Made by a program: the position numbers and the translations under genes | Source of the DNA: Yamagishiella unicocca | Lineage: Eukaryota > Chlorophyta > Chlorophyceae > Chlamydomonadales > Volvocaceae | Assembly (NCBI GenBank): GCA_003116995.1 | Contig: BDSL01000069.1 | Location: forward strand, 186,001 to 250,000 | Direction: 5' to 3' | Length of the DNA: 64,000 bases | In this document: in pieces, positions 1-12,500 of the stretch | How the letters are laid out: the number at the start of each line of letters is the position of its first letter | How positions within the stretch are numbered: the stretch's first letter is position 1 | Notes under the pieces: model-generated | What the model was told of the DNA's origin: nothing | What the model saw: the letters and a program-made list of their open reading frames with translations, nothing else | The model's database searches: none

Positions 1-233
1 GGGTCTGCGAGAAATCGAGGAACACCCTGCCCCAGGGCCCGGCCAACGGGACACGTTACGCCCTTACGCGCAGGACCAAACGATTACCCCCAATCCCTCT
101 TACGATCTATTGCATACCTACAGTAGCTGCTGCCGGTCTTTTGCCCTTAGCGCCAATGGGCTCTCGCAGTAGCAGAGCTTTGCCTGGTCGGCGTTAATGG
201 CCATCCTGCTGTTCGTGCTGCGCGCCTCCTCAG

Positions 234-1050
234 GTGCTTCGCTACTCGCAAGGTCAGACCTATGGGGCCCACTACGACTCAGGCGCGTCCTCCGACCACG
301 TGGGTCCCAAGTGGCGCCTCGCCACCTTTCTGATGTACTTGTCTGACGTTGAGGAGGGCGGCGAGACAGCCTTCCCGCAAGGCAGCGTTTGGGCCGACCC
401 CACCATCCCCGACCGCGTCGGCCCCGTGTCTGAGTGTGCCAAGGGTCACGTGGCCGCCAAGCCCAAGGCCGGCGACGCCGTCCTCTTCTACTCATTTTAC
501 CCCAACAAAACCATGGATCCCGCTGCCATGCACACCGGCTGCCCCATCATCAAGGGTATCAAGTGGGCAGCGCCCGTCTGGGTGAGTTGCATTCCAGTGG
601 GGTCGGGGCACGACGCGAAAGAGTGAGGAACACCCCCGTCGCCGTACTTCGTGCAGTTGGAATGTTGCCTGACTCCATCCCCTCCCCTCTTCGCCCTCGC
701 CAATGCAGATGCACGACACTGAATTCCGCCCCGAGGAGATCGCCACCGGGGTGCAGCTTAACCAGGACCGGGACCCCGATGCCGGCAAGTGTGTCGATAC
801 GCACCCTCGCTGCGGCGAGTGGGCTGCCGCGGGCGAGTGCGAGAACAACAAGATGTACATGGCGGGCGGCGCCAACAGCCTGGGAGCCTGCCGCAAGAGC
901 TGCAAAACCTGCGAGTCATGCCGCAGCGGCGACATGGAGTGCGTTAACCGCAACCGTGAACGCGGCGGCTACTGGCAGCTCGACAAGGACGAGCTGGAGT
1001 GGCTCGGGGCGGGCAACCTATGGCAGGCGGATCAGTCGCCGGAGCTCTAA
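234..1050 (+). CDS. Prolyl 4-hydroxylase with C-terminal ShKT domain (5' end outside window)
   Basis: Fe(II)/2-oxoglutarate dioxygenase that would hydroxylate proline in secretory proteins such as wall glycoproteins. Two exons are resolved, 234-581 and 709-1050, joined in phase 0. The first carries the catalytic core: the HYD (HxD) iron-binding motif near its start, then EGGETAFP, the distal histidine in MHTGC, and the 2-oxoglutarate-binding lysine near KGIKW. The second exon has a six-cysteine ShKT module running from CVDTHPRC to CKTC, a known C-terminal extension of algal and plant P4Hs, then a short Trp-containing tail before TAA. The catalytic domain continues upstream of the window, so signal peptide and start are not visible. 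Seen: motifs and splice sites. Inferred: ER/Golgi location. The family assignment is firm; the substrate is not known. Confidence 0.9.
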
Positions 1051-1094
1051 GAGCGAGCGCGCAAGAGCGAGCGCGCAGTGGGCTTGAGCTCGCC

Positions 1095-1160
1095 GGATTC
1101 ACCAGCACCATCATCATTCGGATTCACCAGCACCATCATCATCCGGATTCACCAGCACCA
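1095..1160. repeat. 24-bp tandem repeat, about 2.7 copies
   Basis: Unit GGATTCACCAGCACCATCATC plus about 3 bases, repeated just after the P4H stop codon. It lies in the predicted 3' untranslated region and is probably a non-coding microsatellite-like expansion. Confidence 0.8.
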
Positions 1161-2046
1161 GTTCCGCCTATCCTTCGGTTGGACCGGGCTGGAAGCATTG
1201 TGGAAGGAGTTGACTGTTGGAGCGCCGTGGCCGCAACCATTGGCTTGCCCAATCGTTGTTAGTGCACCAGGCTATGGACCCAGTTGGAGTCCGGGGAAGA
1301 GGGGAAGTTTGGGGGCCTCGCCGCGAGCAGGCACCATCGCGTATAGCGGGGTAGCAACATGTATTGGATGCGGACACGGCCAGTTATCAAGCTGCATACT
1401 CTGACAGACAAAGAGGCGTAAATGTAGCCCGTAGATCAGCGATACAGGACTCCCAACGGCCCCCCATTCGTGCGCCACTACCACGCGCCTGCTTAGGCGT
1501 CCGCATTGGGATGGCCGGGCGGTGGTTATGGCTGGTTTGGGGTACATACCAAATTATCACTCGAGAAGGGTGAAGGGCCGAATAAGGCGTGTCGGATGTA
1601 GTTAAGGGGCTGCGCAGCATTGGAAGCTGCCCTGTGGGTTGTACATGCGGCTGGATTGTCTTACCTTGGAACACTGAACGCTTGATTGTGTTCTCCATAT
1701 GCCTTATACTATTGGCTCTCGACACGGGCTTCTTTATTGTTTGCGGGCATTTCATGACCTGGTATAATAACTGGCTTATCATTTTGGGTTGAGCGCCAAA
1801 ACACTGAATGACGGCACGTGAATGACCTGTGCATGCGTGCGGCGGAATCATTATGAAATGCACATATTGATTTTGCTGCTGAAAATAATTTGATGCAATC
1901 CGTTAACGGACTTGCACCAGGGGCGGCCAGCTGCGTATGCAGACGACGAACGAGACTGAGGGCCATGCGGTGGAATGAATGAGTGCAGGCTACTGCAGGA
2001 CGAAGACTACGAGAGGCAGCAGGCATGGGCAACAATTGCCGTTGTG

Positions 2047-2051
2047 TTACA
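2047..2051 (-). terminator. Candidate TGTAA polyadenylation signal of the GNAT gene
   Basis: TGTAA on the minus strand about 260 nt beyond the GNAT stop codon. TGTAA is the usual poly(A) signal of Chlamydomonas-type algae; the spacing fits, but a 5-mer alone is weak. Confidence 0.45.
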
Positions 2052-2313
2052 TTCTCGCTCAACCACCAATCGTAGGCTGTGTTGGGGAGTCGTGCGGACT
2101 GGGACCGCCGCTTGATTCCTGGCGGCGGCAGGACACCGGCAAGCACGCTTTGCTTGGGGTGCATCCATCCTGTAACGGCTCGTTGCAGGATAACGTTGGG
2201 CCCAATGTACCGTACCGAGCTTGCGTAAAAATCATCCGCATGGGCAAGAGAAACCGCGAGGCTGTCGAGGGCCATAATCCTTATGGCACCGTGCGTCTAT
2301 TTGTTGCGCCGAG

Positions 2314-4809
2314 TCAAGCCGACTGCCCCGCCAGGCACTTCGCAAGCAGCAGCCGACGGGGTCGCTGCAAGGACCTGGCATAGCCCTCCGACTCCGCGTG
2401 CTCCACCTGCACATGCATGCCACGGAAGGGGATTTCAATGTGGGAGGTTGCGCAAGGCGGTCCGACGAATGTTGCCCAGGGATGGCAAGCGCTGCAACGT
2501 TGCAGCGCTCCACCCTCGCTTCACAAACGGTGGTCGCTTCCTTCGTCGCCCCGAGCCCGCTCGTCTCCCTATTGCTCCTTCGTGGCCTCTTCCCGCATTC
2601 GTCAGACGTCCACTACCATCTGGTCTGACAATCGGCCTGCAGCACCTTGCATTCCCGCTGAATCAAGGACCCACGCCAAGCTTCGAAACGCAGGTTACCT
2701 GGAAGCCCATGGCCTCGCAATACAGCGCCACGGCTGGTGCATTGTCCGCCACCACATGCACGTACAACCACTCCACTCCTGGAGTGTTGCGACATGACAG
2801 CACAGGGACGTAGTGTGAAAGGCAAGATGACGGACGACACGGACGGTACGGGCACACGCAGCGACGCGCGGCGGAGCGGGTCCGTGCTCCGTTATCCCCG
2901 ATAGGCGCAATCCGCAGCGTCCCCCGAGGCGGCCGCACCTGCTCGCCGCGCGGCGTCCTCCGCGTGCCGCAGCAGGGCGCGAGCCACGCCCAGCCGCCGG
3001 GCCGCGGGCGCCACGCAAACGTTGCTCAGGTAGGCGCGGCGCCGTCGCGGGTCAGCCTGGAGCCAGCAGGCAGCCAGGGCGCCCCAGGGGACGCGTCACG
3101 AGTGAGTTAGCAAGCCTTGCAACCTGGGAATGCTGGACCCCGGGCCAGGGTATGCATGGCAAGACGGCGCCTAGGGGCGCTGGAGGTTCAAGCGCGCTCC
3201 AGGGGTGCTCCAGGGGCTGCCCAGGTCATCGCCCAAGTACGGTATTCGCCGCGCCATCTCACGGTGCAGCGCGGCCCCTCTGCTCCCCCGACCCTCTCCT
3301 AGATTCGGCAGGCGGCCCCGTACAGCGTCGTACCTGCGGCTGGCGGCCGATCAGCTCCTCCGACGGCAGTGTGTGCCCCACGTTAAGGTCCAGTGACCCT
3401 ACGGCCAACCGTCCGGGCCGGGAGCTGAGATCCGAGCTGGGCTCGGCAGGCAGCTGCGCGGAGTCGTCGAGGCTGGACCGCAGCGCCGCCAGCAGGTCGT
3501 CGTGGGCGGCAGAGGCGCCTCCGTCGCTGCTGCCGGTGCTGACGTCAGCATCCTGTACGGCGGCAATGTAGCAGGTCACGTCCAGGTCCCGGAAGGCGAC
3601 GTCACGGCCTGCGCCGCAGCCGCAGGGAGGGAGGTGCCCCGACAAGTGGAGCCGGGGGGTCAGGACAGGGAGAGCGGGGTAGAGAGGCGGTGTGTGTATG
3701 TGGCGGCGGTGCAGCAGCCTGAGGTTTGATTGGGCATCTACGATACGTTGAAAGCCCCGCCGCTGCCGCTGCCTGCCGCCTGCCATCGTATCGACCAGTC
3801 CCATACATGATGCATCCCTTCCCTTCCTGTCCGCGCCCATTCCTCAACGCACCCTCTATCTTTGCTGTCACTGAATCCCACTCGGCGTTGGCCTTCATAA
3901 GTCGGTGGGACTGCGGGGGAGCGTGGAGGGGGGCCGGGATAGGACATGGGAGTTGGCTGACAGAGGCTGGTGCTGCAATCGGGCAGCAGCAAGAGGACCG
4001 GAGTGGAGTGCTGGATGGCTGCCCAGGTGCGGAAGAGGATACATGTCAGAACTATTGCAGACCGAATGCGTGTGTGAGTTGGTGGGTTGGTGATTGGTTG
4101 GCGCGCACGATGGTGAAGCGTCGTTCATCATCACAACTGCGCCCTTCGCGTAACCCTCGCTTAATTCCTTGCGACCAATACACAGATTATAGAAATGAAC
4201 GTCTCACTGCGCTGCACCCCTCTAAACTCTCAGCTGCCAGGTAGATGCTCGGCCACCCGTGGGCGGCAAACACCAGGTGTACGGCACAACTGACCACCTC
4301 GGCTACAGCCGCTGCGACCACCGATGTCGTACCCGGGCCGCGAATTCGCTGCGCCCTGGCGGATAGGTGTAGAAGCTGATGGCTCGCAGGAAGGCCGCAG
4401 CTCGCAACTCCACCGCAGTGCTGGCCTGCTGAACCTCGCAGGCGAGCGGCGGGGCACCCGCTGCTGCCGCGGCTTCCGCTGCTGCCGCCGAAGCGGCAGT
4501 CGAGCAACAGCGTCTGCGTGCGACTACAGGGGTGGTGTATGGACTCGCTTGGCAGCCGGATGGAGATGTGTAGGTGGCACAGGCCGCCGAGCTAAGGGCC
4601 GGCCTAGCGTGGGTCCAAGTTGCGGCAGGGGCCCTCCGACGGCAACCCCCGCCGACGCAATGAGGCGTCTCCAAGCCGCTGAATATAGCTGTCATCGCTC
4701 TAATTTCAGTTGGACTCCAGGATTGGGAACGGTGAGATGGCGAGCGCGCTGGGAATGGCGCTGTCAGCGTCGAGCGTGCGCGAGTGCGCAGCGCCCTACA
4801 TGAACACAA
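2314..4809 (-). CDS. Chloroplast-type GNAT N-acetyltransferase
   Basis: Acetyl-CoA-dependent N-acetyltransferase of the plastid GNAT group. Six exons (minus): 4809-4333, 3910-3853, 3608-3334, 3056-2939, 2778-2699 and 2406-2314; all phases match and give about 366 residues. The N-terminus is Ala/Arg/Ser-rich like a transit peptide, and the exact ATG is uncertain (an internal Met near residue 39 is an alternative). Domain signs in order: ELRAAAFLRAISFY, MKANAEWDSV, LDLNVG, LPSEELIGRQP, then the acetyl-CoA loop region YLSNVCVAPAARRLGVARAL, LYVHVVADN, ALYCEAMGF and a C-terminal RSLQRPRRLLL. This order is typical of plant and algal plastid GNATs with lysine/N-terminal acetylation activity. Divergent from the gene starting at 5195. 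Confidence is high for the family and low for the substrate. Confidence 0.88.
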
Positions 4810-5194
4810 GTTGCACGTGAGTTGTAGTTGATGGCGTTACCTACGCGAGCGCGGCGAGCGGACCAGCGTCAGAGCACCTAGGTGGATATGGACAACTGGG
4901 TAACCCAGTCCAGGCTTAATCAGATATTACTTTGATAGAGCTCGTCAAATATGCTAGATGCAATGGGCATGATACGCATCCTGCAAGCAGCAGCTCACTG
5001 GTTCAGTCATCATGTTGGTTTCGCTCGCTCCACAACGACCCGACTCCGCCAGAATGCATCGCATTCCCCCTGATACGTCATGAAACATTACTTACGCTAA
5101 AACTATACTCCATAATCTTTCCTGCGCAATCGCAGCTTCCACCAGACAAGAAACAACTCCGTTCCTCCTGGTCAATTCAGTTTTGTTGCCCATC
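4810..5194. promoter_or_regulatory. Short divergent promoter region
   Basis: About 385 bp between two divergent start codons (GNAT on minus, RPA34-like on plus). It must hold both promoters and 5' UTRs if the starts are right. AT-richer than the flanking exons; no specific element was identified. Confidence 0.5.
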
Positions 5195-7969
5195 ATGCCG
5201 AAAACGAAAGGCACTGGTGATAGCGGAAAGAAGAAGCGCAAGCACTCGGGAGCGGCAGCCGACGACGAACGTGCGCCGCCGCAGCATCAAGTGCGATTTC
5301 AAGTTGAGGAACGGTCAGCGAAGCGCCGGTAAGAAATGTACTGCAGCGGACGGTCTATTGCGATCTGGCGGCGCTCATCGACAGGGCGGTCATTCAGTGA
5401 TTGGATGCATACGCGCGTGCGTCAACCCATATCATACATATATGACGTCGCGTGCACTAATCATGGACGTTGACAGGTTCGTCGTGCCTGACGGTTTTGC
5501 GCCGGTTCGCGAGCGCTGCATCGTTAACCCTGTGGATACGGATGCCGGGCGGCAGGAGCTTTGGATCATACAGCTCCCGAACCTAAAGGTGAGACAGACG
5601 GGAAGCCGTCTCAAGCTCTCAACCCATGCGGTTGGCCTGGTTCGGCCGCTGGGTGTCGTGTCCGGTGGCGCCGATCAGAGGACCAACAGCGGGCCGCCAG
5701 CCTGGGAACATCAACAGCCAATCTTGACCCGCCATCTGCGAGGCGGCGCTCGGGGAGCTGCTGGCAATGTCCTCAGCTTTGTTGGCTGCAGAGGGCACAC
5801 CGCCAGGTCCAACACCTGGCTCGCAGCGGCGGCATGGACACGGCGCCTGACGGGAGCTCGGCGTCAGGGCCTTTCCCCCCACCGTCAGGGCCTTCCCCCC
5901 AGCCGTCAGGGCCTCCCTCGGGCATGCTTTCAACGCCCCCGTCGCGCCGCTGCTCCTCGGCCCGCCACCCTGCAGGCGATGCAGGCCCTGGCTGCCGTGG
6001 GAAGCGTTGACGTGGACATGCGGAACGGAGACGCGGCGGTGGCGTGTTTCCAAGATCGCGATGGTGAGGGTCGCTGTCTGCTGCTGGTGGCTCTGTCAGT
6101 GCCCCAGCCGCTGGCAGCAAATGGCAGCGCGGAAGGCCGCGCCCGCGCCCAGCTTGACACGCCCCTGGCGCCTGCCCGCGTTGCGCACAGGAGTATCCTA
6201 CCGGCTGTTGCCAGAAGCCGCGGACGTTGCGCAGCAGCTGGTGGCGGTGTGCCCCGGCAATGACGACACGGGGGCGGCTCAGGTGAGAGCACAACGGGCG
6301 GGAAGGGCACCCGGCGGAAGGGACTCCGGGGCAGCCGCTCGGTGCTGATGGCTGAGCCGTAGTATCCGGTAGGGGGCCACCTGGGAACTGGGGTCGTTGT
6401 TGATGGTAGACTCGAGGTGTGCAGCTTGGGGTGAAGGATGGACCGGTTGAGGTTGGGCACATGGGTTTTCGAGAGGACCTTGCGCGTCGACTTTACCATG
6501 CCCTCGCCGGCCGAGTGCTCCTGAATTCGTCACCGCAATGCGCTTGCGTATCCGTACATTAGGCGTGAAGTCCTCCAGCCCCTGGCACCTCTCGTCCATC
6601 CTCCTTCAATTACCCCGCCCATTGCCCACCCGCTGTGCACCTGCCACTGCGCTGTCCCGGTGTGGATTTCAGGCGGCGCCCATCACCCGGCGACTCACCC
6701 TGGTGCGAGCCACCGACCAGGCGCTAACGGGCGCCACGGCGGGGGAAGCGGAGGACGAGGCTGCGGCCCTGGCCCGCCTGGATGCCTCCCTGGAGGTTAT
6801 GGAGGCAGCGCGGATAGAGTCGGAGGCGGTGGCTGCAGCGGAGGGGGGTTGGGCGCTGCCAGCGGCGGCAGCGGGCGGTAGCGGTGGCGCAGGCCTAGGC
6901 GCAGGCACGCCGCTTGCTAAGGAGGATGCCAACGCCCAGATGTTAGCTCCCAAGAGTAAAGGCAAGCAGAAGGAGAAGGGCAAGGAGAAGAGTAAGCACA
7001 AGGAAAAGGCAGCCGACACGCGTACTCCCGCGGCGATGGCGGCGCCTGCACCAGCACCAGCAGCGGCGGGCGTGGAGCTGAACAAGAAGAAGGACAAGGA
7101 TAAGAGCGGCAAGCGTAAGACGCCGGCAGTGACGCCAGAAGCGCCGGCAGCGGCAGCGGCGGCGACGCCAGGGACGGGAGTGACGCCGGCGGCGCGAGCG
7201 GTAACAGCACCGCCGCCGGCGGTGGCGCATTTGGATGCTCAACCTCCGGGATCCGCCCCGGCCAATGGGGGGACTTCGGGCAAGCACAAGGACAAGGAGA
7301 AGAAGGACAAAGAGAAGAAGGAAAAGAAAGAGAAGAAGAAGGAAAAGAAAGAGAAGAGCGAGAAGGTGAGCTGCTTTTAGCAGACTGGTGGGCTGACGGT
7401 GATGCCGTAGCGCGCAGGGCTATCACTGTGAGTAAGGGTGTTGGTGTGGGCGGGAAGTTTGCTCGAGGCGCTGCGTTGTCATCCGAGCAGCCGGGCGACG
7501 CTGATTGCCAGCAGTTGTTGCGATCGTATAGTCGACCGGACATGTCGTAACCTCAAACTGGTGTTGGGTCGCGTTTCGCGTGTGTTAGCGGGAACTAGAA
7601 GGGACGTAGTGCTGACCCGACCCCGCTCAAACGCGCGCCTCTCAAGGGGTCAAGGGGGGTATGGACAGGCGCTTTACGTGAGGCCATGGGCCAGGCTCGT
7701 CGTGCTTGGCTTAAGTCATCTGACTTGCCGTCGCTTATACGTCGGCCCTGCGTCTTCGTGCTTGAATTACATCATCCGGCTTGCCGTCATATATACCTCG
7801 CTCTGCGCTTTGGTCCTCGCAGCCATTCTTTGCTTACTTATGCATTTTTGCATGGCACGCTTACTGAACCTCCATCTCACAGAAAAAGGAGAAGAAGGAA
7901 AAGAAATCCAAGAAGGAGAAGAAGGACTCATCCTCGTCGGGATTCGATTCGGACGCCGATCGGGTTTAG
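5195..7969 (+). CDS. Lysine-rich nuclear/nucleolar protein, RNA polymerase I RPA34-like candidate
   Basis: Exons supported by phase: 5195-5328, 5477-5588, then an unresolved stretch (5589-5975), 5976-6063, 6191-6282, 6673-7365 and 7883-7969. The N-terminus is a basic segment (MPKTKGTGDSGKKKRKHSG). It is followed by FVVPDGFAPV and ELWIIQLPNLK, which resembles the ELWL(I/L)R.P core of RPA34/PAF49, and then VSYRLLPEAADVAQQLV. The last 200 residues are Ala-rich, with Lys/Glu/Asp blocks (KEKGKEKSKHKEK, HKDKEKKDKEKK), ending in SSSSGFDSDADRV. Yeast and animal RPA34 subunits also have a small core plus a lysine-rich tail. It could instead be an unrelated lysine-rich nucleolar protein. That this is a gene is likely; the RPA34 assignment is tentative. 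Confidence 0.55.
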
Positions 7970-9586
7970 GCGTGTGACGTGTGGCGCGCGTGGAAACGGG
8001 TGGAGGCTGGGGGGGCGCGGCGTAGCAGCTAGCGAACATGTGACGTGCGGTGAGGAGGGTGGGCAGCGATGGGCCGCGGGAGGCGCTGTAAGTCGGTCTC
8101 CTGTAGTAGTAACTGTTACGGTCACGGTCTCCTGATAGTACTGGATGAATACTGGATGAGCGGGTGAGCTATAGTAGCCTGTAGGGGCGTTGTACGCGCA
8201 TGAGGCCATCCGGTGTGGGAGGGATTTGATATGGAGGATGGGCCTGTGGGGCCTGGCGATGTTACTACTGTCCGGCCATCAGCGTGCTTTTGCTGCGTAG
8301 TGGGGCTGCGATGGAGGAGACCTCGACATCGTGTAGGTGTCGCGACAGCGCCAGAGCCGCGTGCTCACCCCTAGAAAGCCTGTTGGCGTTGTTTGGGGCC
8401 TGAATAGTTCCCTAACCCTTTCCCAAGTACTCCTCAACAGAGGGTGGGAAGTGGCTGTTGGGGCAGCAGCAACTGTAATTATGGCGAGTACGGCTGGGGT
8501 TGCGATGATATCAGGCTGGCGGATTCCAGATTACAGCGCGTTGATCGCATGGCTGCCAGTGTCATGACGAGGACATCTAAGCGACGTTGCGTAAAAAATA
8601 AATAGATACATACCATATAACCAGCGGTATATAAAAATACACCGATACGACGTGTTGCTTCCAAGCTAACTCACGACGCTCAACGCGCATCGTACCGTGA
8701 CGCATGGGTCAAAAGCTGTGCCGGGTCGATCTAGTTCCAGACGAGGCCCACATCACTGCGTTAATACGAACTTTTCATCACGTGCACTCTCAATCACTAA
8801 TGTTCGCTGTCGTACTATCTAATGTTGTGCGTATATGCAATAACTGCGCCCTGGCCACCGGTCGCCCCTAAACACTAGGGCGCCCAATATCATATGCGCT
8901 ACTCCCACGGCAAGGCCTAATCGTCACCCACGCGCCGATGTGGCGGTAATCACAGCTGACACTGCAGATCACGCAGCATCACCACAATCACGACACGCGT
9001 GCTGCACAGGTATGTCTAATAAAACCAGCGATTGGCACCCCTATCACCCCTCACCGCCACAATGTGACACACAACCTGCGCAAACACCTCTGCTATGCTC
9101 TGTACACACCTATGCGCTGTGCCTACTGCACGGTTTAGTCATCCTATCTGCGAAGATGTAGGCGTGTACGATGCCTAGCACCTATGCAAAGACCAAACCT
9201 GCGTTGAGACTGCATGGACGGATCTATACTATGTACCGTGTAGGGACAGCACGGTTGAAGGCGAGCCGTGCACGCAACGGCACACGTGCATCGCTGGACA
9301 CGCAACCGCAGCACTATGTTACCCCCTCGGAGCACCCCCTTTTCTCAAGCTGACCACTCGCAACGGAGCCGACTGAAAGAGCGGCATGGTTTCGAGCGGC
9401 GGCGCTTGGTCGATTAATGAGCTGGGCAACGGGCTGCGGCCGAGCAGGCCCAGTGTATCCGGGTGGTCCCGGGATCGTCGCGTTGCGGCCATGCCTAGGG
9501 TGGCTCTGAGAAAGGGTTTCATAAGGAGGGAAACCGGGATTAGCAACGTGATATGCGTCACGTATCCTCGCATTTGGGCTAAGACA
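7970..9586. other. Gene-free convergent interval
   Basis: About 1.6 kb between two convergent genes. It has a plus-strand TGTAA at 8087-8091 and a lower-GC core around 8580-9300. I saw no exon with splice phase support, no RNA gene and no mobile element. Confidence 0.55.
8087..8091 (+). terminator. Candidate TGTAA poly(A) signal of the RPA34-like gene
   Basis: TGTAA 118 nt after the TAG at 7967-7969, within the usual distance for this algal group. Another TGTAA lies at 8474-8478. Confidence 0.4.
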
Positions 9587-12500
9587 TCAGGACAAAGCGG
9601 CACCAGGCGAAGGTCCCAAAACCAGAACGGGCATCCCAGGCCAATCGCGCCCACCTTTCGGAAGCATGCCACGCAGTAGCGTACGCCGCTGACCGCCTCG
9701 AGCAGGTCTTGAGGAGGCACCTAAGTTGGCAGGGGCCGGCTGCTTCACGCGGAGGACCGGCGATCTCCGGCTGGGCGAAGGTTCCGGAGCTGCAGAGCCC
9801 AATCTTATTGGGTTCGACGACGTGGCAGGAATGCGGGACACATTCAACTCAATTGAGACCGGCGCGGGCACCTTGCTTTCGCTTAGGTCCTTTGCGATCC
9901 GGTCTAGCAAAATCTGGAGTTGGATGCGGATTCGGTCCAGTTCTCTATCGCCTGGGGGTGAGCAAAGTACAGGAAGTGAGCGAGCAGAAGGCCAACAGCG
10001 CATCGACGCAGTTACTGCATTGGGACGCCGGGCGAATACCATGCGACTTAAGGCGGAGGCAATAACCATTACCGGTAATGCGGTACACTAGACCAGCACT
10101 CACTCGGTGGCGTTTGGGACGCTGGTGGGGGAGGCTGCAGGACAGGTGGATATGATGTGGCCGCAGGGGCTGAGGGCATCGTGGTGATGCTGGGTGGCTC
10201 CAGAGCTGGTGCCCGGGGGTCACGTAGCTGCAGAGGCGAAGGGGGCGGCTGACGGCTTGCAGGCCGGGGTGACGATGGCACCAGGATGACGGTGGGCGGC
10301 CGAATGGAGGTTGAGGCGGGTTCCGGCCTTCTACTGTTAGGTGGCTTGCCGGGGAGCGGCCTCAGGACAACATGGCGGCTTGAGGGCGGCACCGGGCTGG
10401 GCGGCTGTGGCGAGGGCGGCTCCGGGCTGGGCGGCTGTGGCGAGGGCGGCTCCGGGCTGGGCGGCTGTGGCGAGGGCGGCTCCGGGCTGGGCGGCTGTGG
10501 CGAGGGTGGCTCCGGGCTGGGCGGCTGTGGCGAGGGCGGCTCCGGGCTGGGCGGCTGTGGCGAGGGCGGCTCCGGGCTGGGCGGCTGTGGCGAGGGCGGC
10601 TCCGGGCTGGGCGGCTGTGGCGAGGGTGGCTCCGGGCTGGGCGGCTGTGGCGAGGGCGGCTCCGGGCTGGGCGGCTGTGGCGAGGGCGGCTCCGGGCTGG
10701 GCGGCTGTGGCGAGGGTGGCTCCGGGCTGGGCGGCTGTGGCGAGGGCGGCTGTGGCGAGGGTGGCTCCGGGCTGGGTGGCTGTGGCGAGGGCGGCTCCGG
10801 GCTGGGAGGTTGTTGCGAGGGTGGCTCCGGGCTTGGCGGCTGTGGAGAGGGCAGATGGAAAGTAAACGGCTCCGGGCTGGGCCGCTGCAGGGTGGGCGAC
10901 GACGAAGACTGTTGTGGTCTGGGTTGGTCGGCTTCCCCATACGCGGGGGGGCCTGAAGGCCCCTCTATAGGCCCCATGGGCGCTTCAACCGTTGGAATGT
11001 AACCCTGCAGAGTAACATGCAAAGGTATATACGTTTGGTGGCAGGCGTGTTGTTGTAACGGTTACAGCAGGCTTGTTGTTGTAACGGCAGGCTTGTGTGG
11101 CAGGCAAAGACGTGATGATCGGCTGCACCAGACTGCGGGTGCGAACACATGTTTACGCATCTATCATTGGAGGGTGAACAACAGGGCTGATGTCATGATG
11201 GCTTTTTCAGCGAGGCAATCGGCGTACTTCTGGGCCGGCAATAAACAACTATAACGCGAAGGCATGGACGCGCGTGCACGCCTGTGGTCGAAGGCGGAGA
11301 GCAGGCACTTACAGGAGGACTCCGGCTGGGGCTTTGGTACCCCGGCGGGATGACGGTGCTGGGTGGCTTCTGCACCGGCTGCCCTGCCGCAGCCGGCGCA
11401 GGGCTATCGCTACCGTAGGCCGCCGGGCTGGCGGGCGTGGCTTCCGGGTATGTTGGTTGGCTGGAGGGCGGCGGCGGTGACGAATACCAGGGTGGCGGCA
11501 GCGGAACCTCCGGGTATGTTGGCTGGCTAGAGGGCGGCGGCGGTGACGAATACCAGGGCGGCGGCATCGGAACCTCCGGATATGTTGGCTGGCTGGAGGG
11601 CGGCGGCGGTGACGAATACCAGGGCGGCGGCAGCGGAACCTCTAGGTATGTTGGCTGGCTGGAGGGCGGCGGCGGTGACGAATACCAGGGTGGCGGCAGC
11701 GGAACCTCCGGGTATGATGGCTGGCTGGAGGGCGGCGGCGGTGACGAATACCAGGGCGGCGGCAGCGGAACCTCCGGGTATGTTGGCTGGCTGGAGGGCG
11801 GCGGCGGTGACGAATACCAGGGCGGCGGCAGCGGAACCTCCGGATATGTTGGCTGGCTGGAGGGCGGCGGCGGTGACGAATACCAGGGCGGCGGCAGCGG
11901 AACCTCTAGGTATGTTGGCTGGCTGGAGGGCGGCGGCGGTGACGAATACCAGGGTGGCGGCAGCGGAACCTCCGGGTATGATGGCTGGCTGGAGGGCGGC
12001 GGCGGTGACGAATACCAGGGCGGCGGCAGCGGAACCTCCGGATATGTTGGCTGGCTGGAGGGCGGCGGCGGTGACGAATACCAGGGCGGCGGCAGCGGAA
12101 CCTCCGGGTAGGTTGGCTGGCTGGAAGGTTGGTATGACGGTGGCAGAGTAATCGCCGTGTACGCTGGTAGGCTGCAGGGCTGCGTTGGCGTTGGAGCTGC
12201 ATAGGGTGGGGGCGGCAGGATAACATCTGTGTACACCGGGAGGCTTGAGGGCGGCGACGGGGTTGGCGGCAAGGGAACGACGTAGCCGAAGGTGTAATGT
12301 GGCGGAGCCGGCTGCTGCGTGGAAACATACTGTGGGGCGCTCGGGCTGCTGCTATACACCGGCAGATTTTGGGTCGGCAACTGCTCCGCACTTTGGGAGG
12401 CGAGATTGGGACTGCCATAGGCCGGAGGGCTGGAAGATGACACTGACGAGGCTTGAGGCTGCTCGGAAGCAGGCGAACAGAGGCTGGGGCTGCAATAGAC

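Larger units (their letters stand above)
1051..2313. other. Convergent intergenic region between the P4H and GNAT genes
   Basis: Holds the 3' untranslated regions of two convergent genes. A short repeat lies at 1095-1160 and a minus-strand TGTAA at 2047-2051. No further coding exon was recognised; the open frames here are short and have no family resemblance. Confidence 0.6.

Noticed and set aside
5773..6499. Overlapping minus-strand ORFs opposite the RPA34-like gene
   Set aside because: Pro/Ser/Arg-rich antisense shadows without splice phase or family resemblance.
10286..12151. Plus-strand Gly-rich ORFs ([10 protein letters not shown] and [13 protein letters not shown] repeats)
   Set aside because: Antisense shadows of the minus-strand Pro-repeat exons, which have a signal peptide, unique domains and perfect exon phases.
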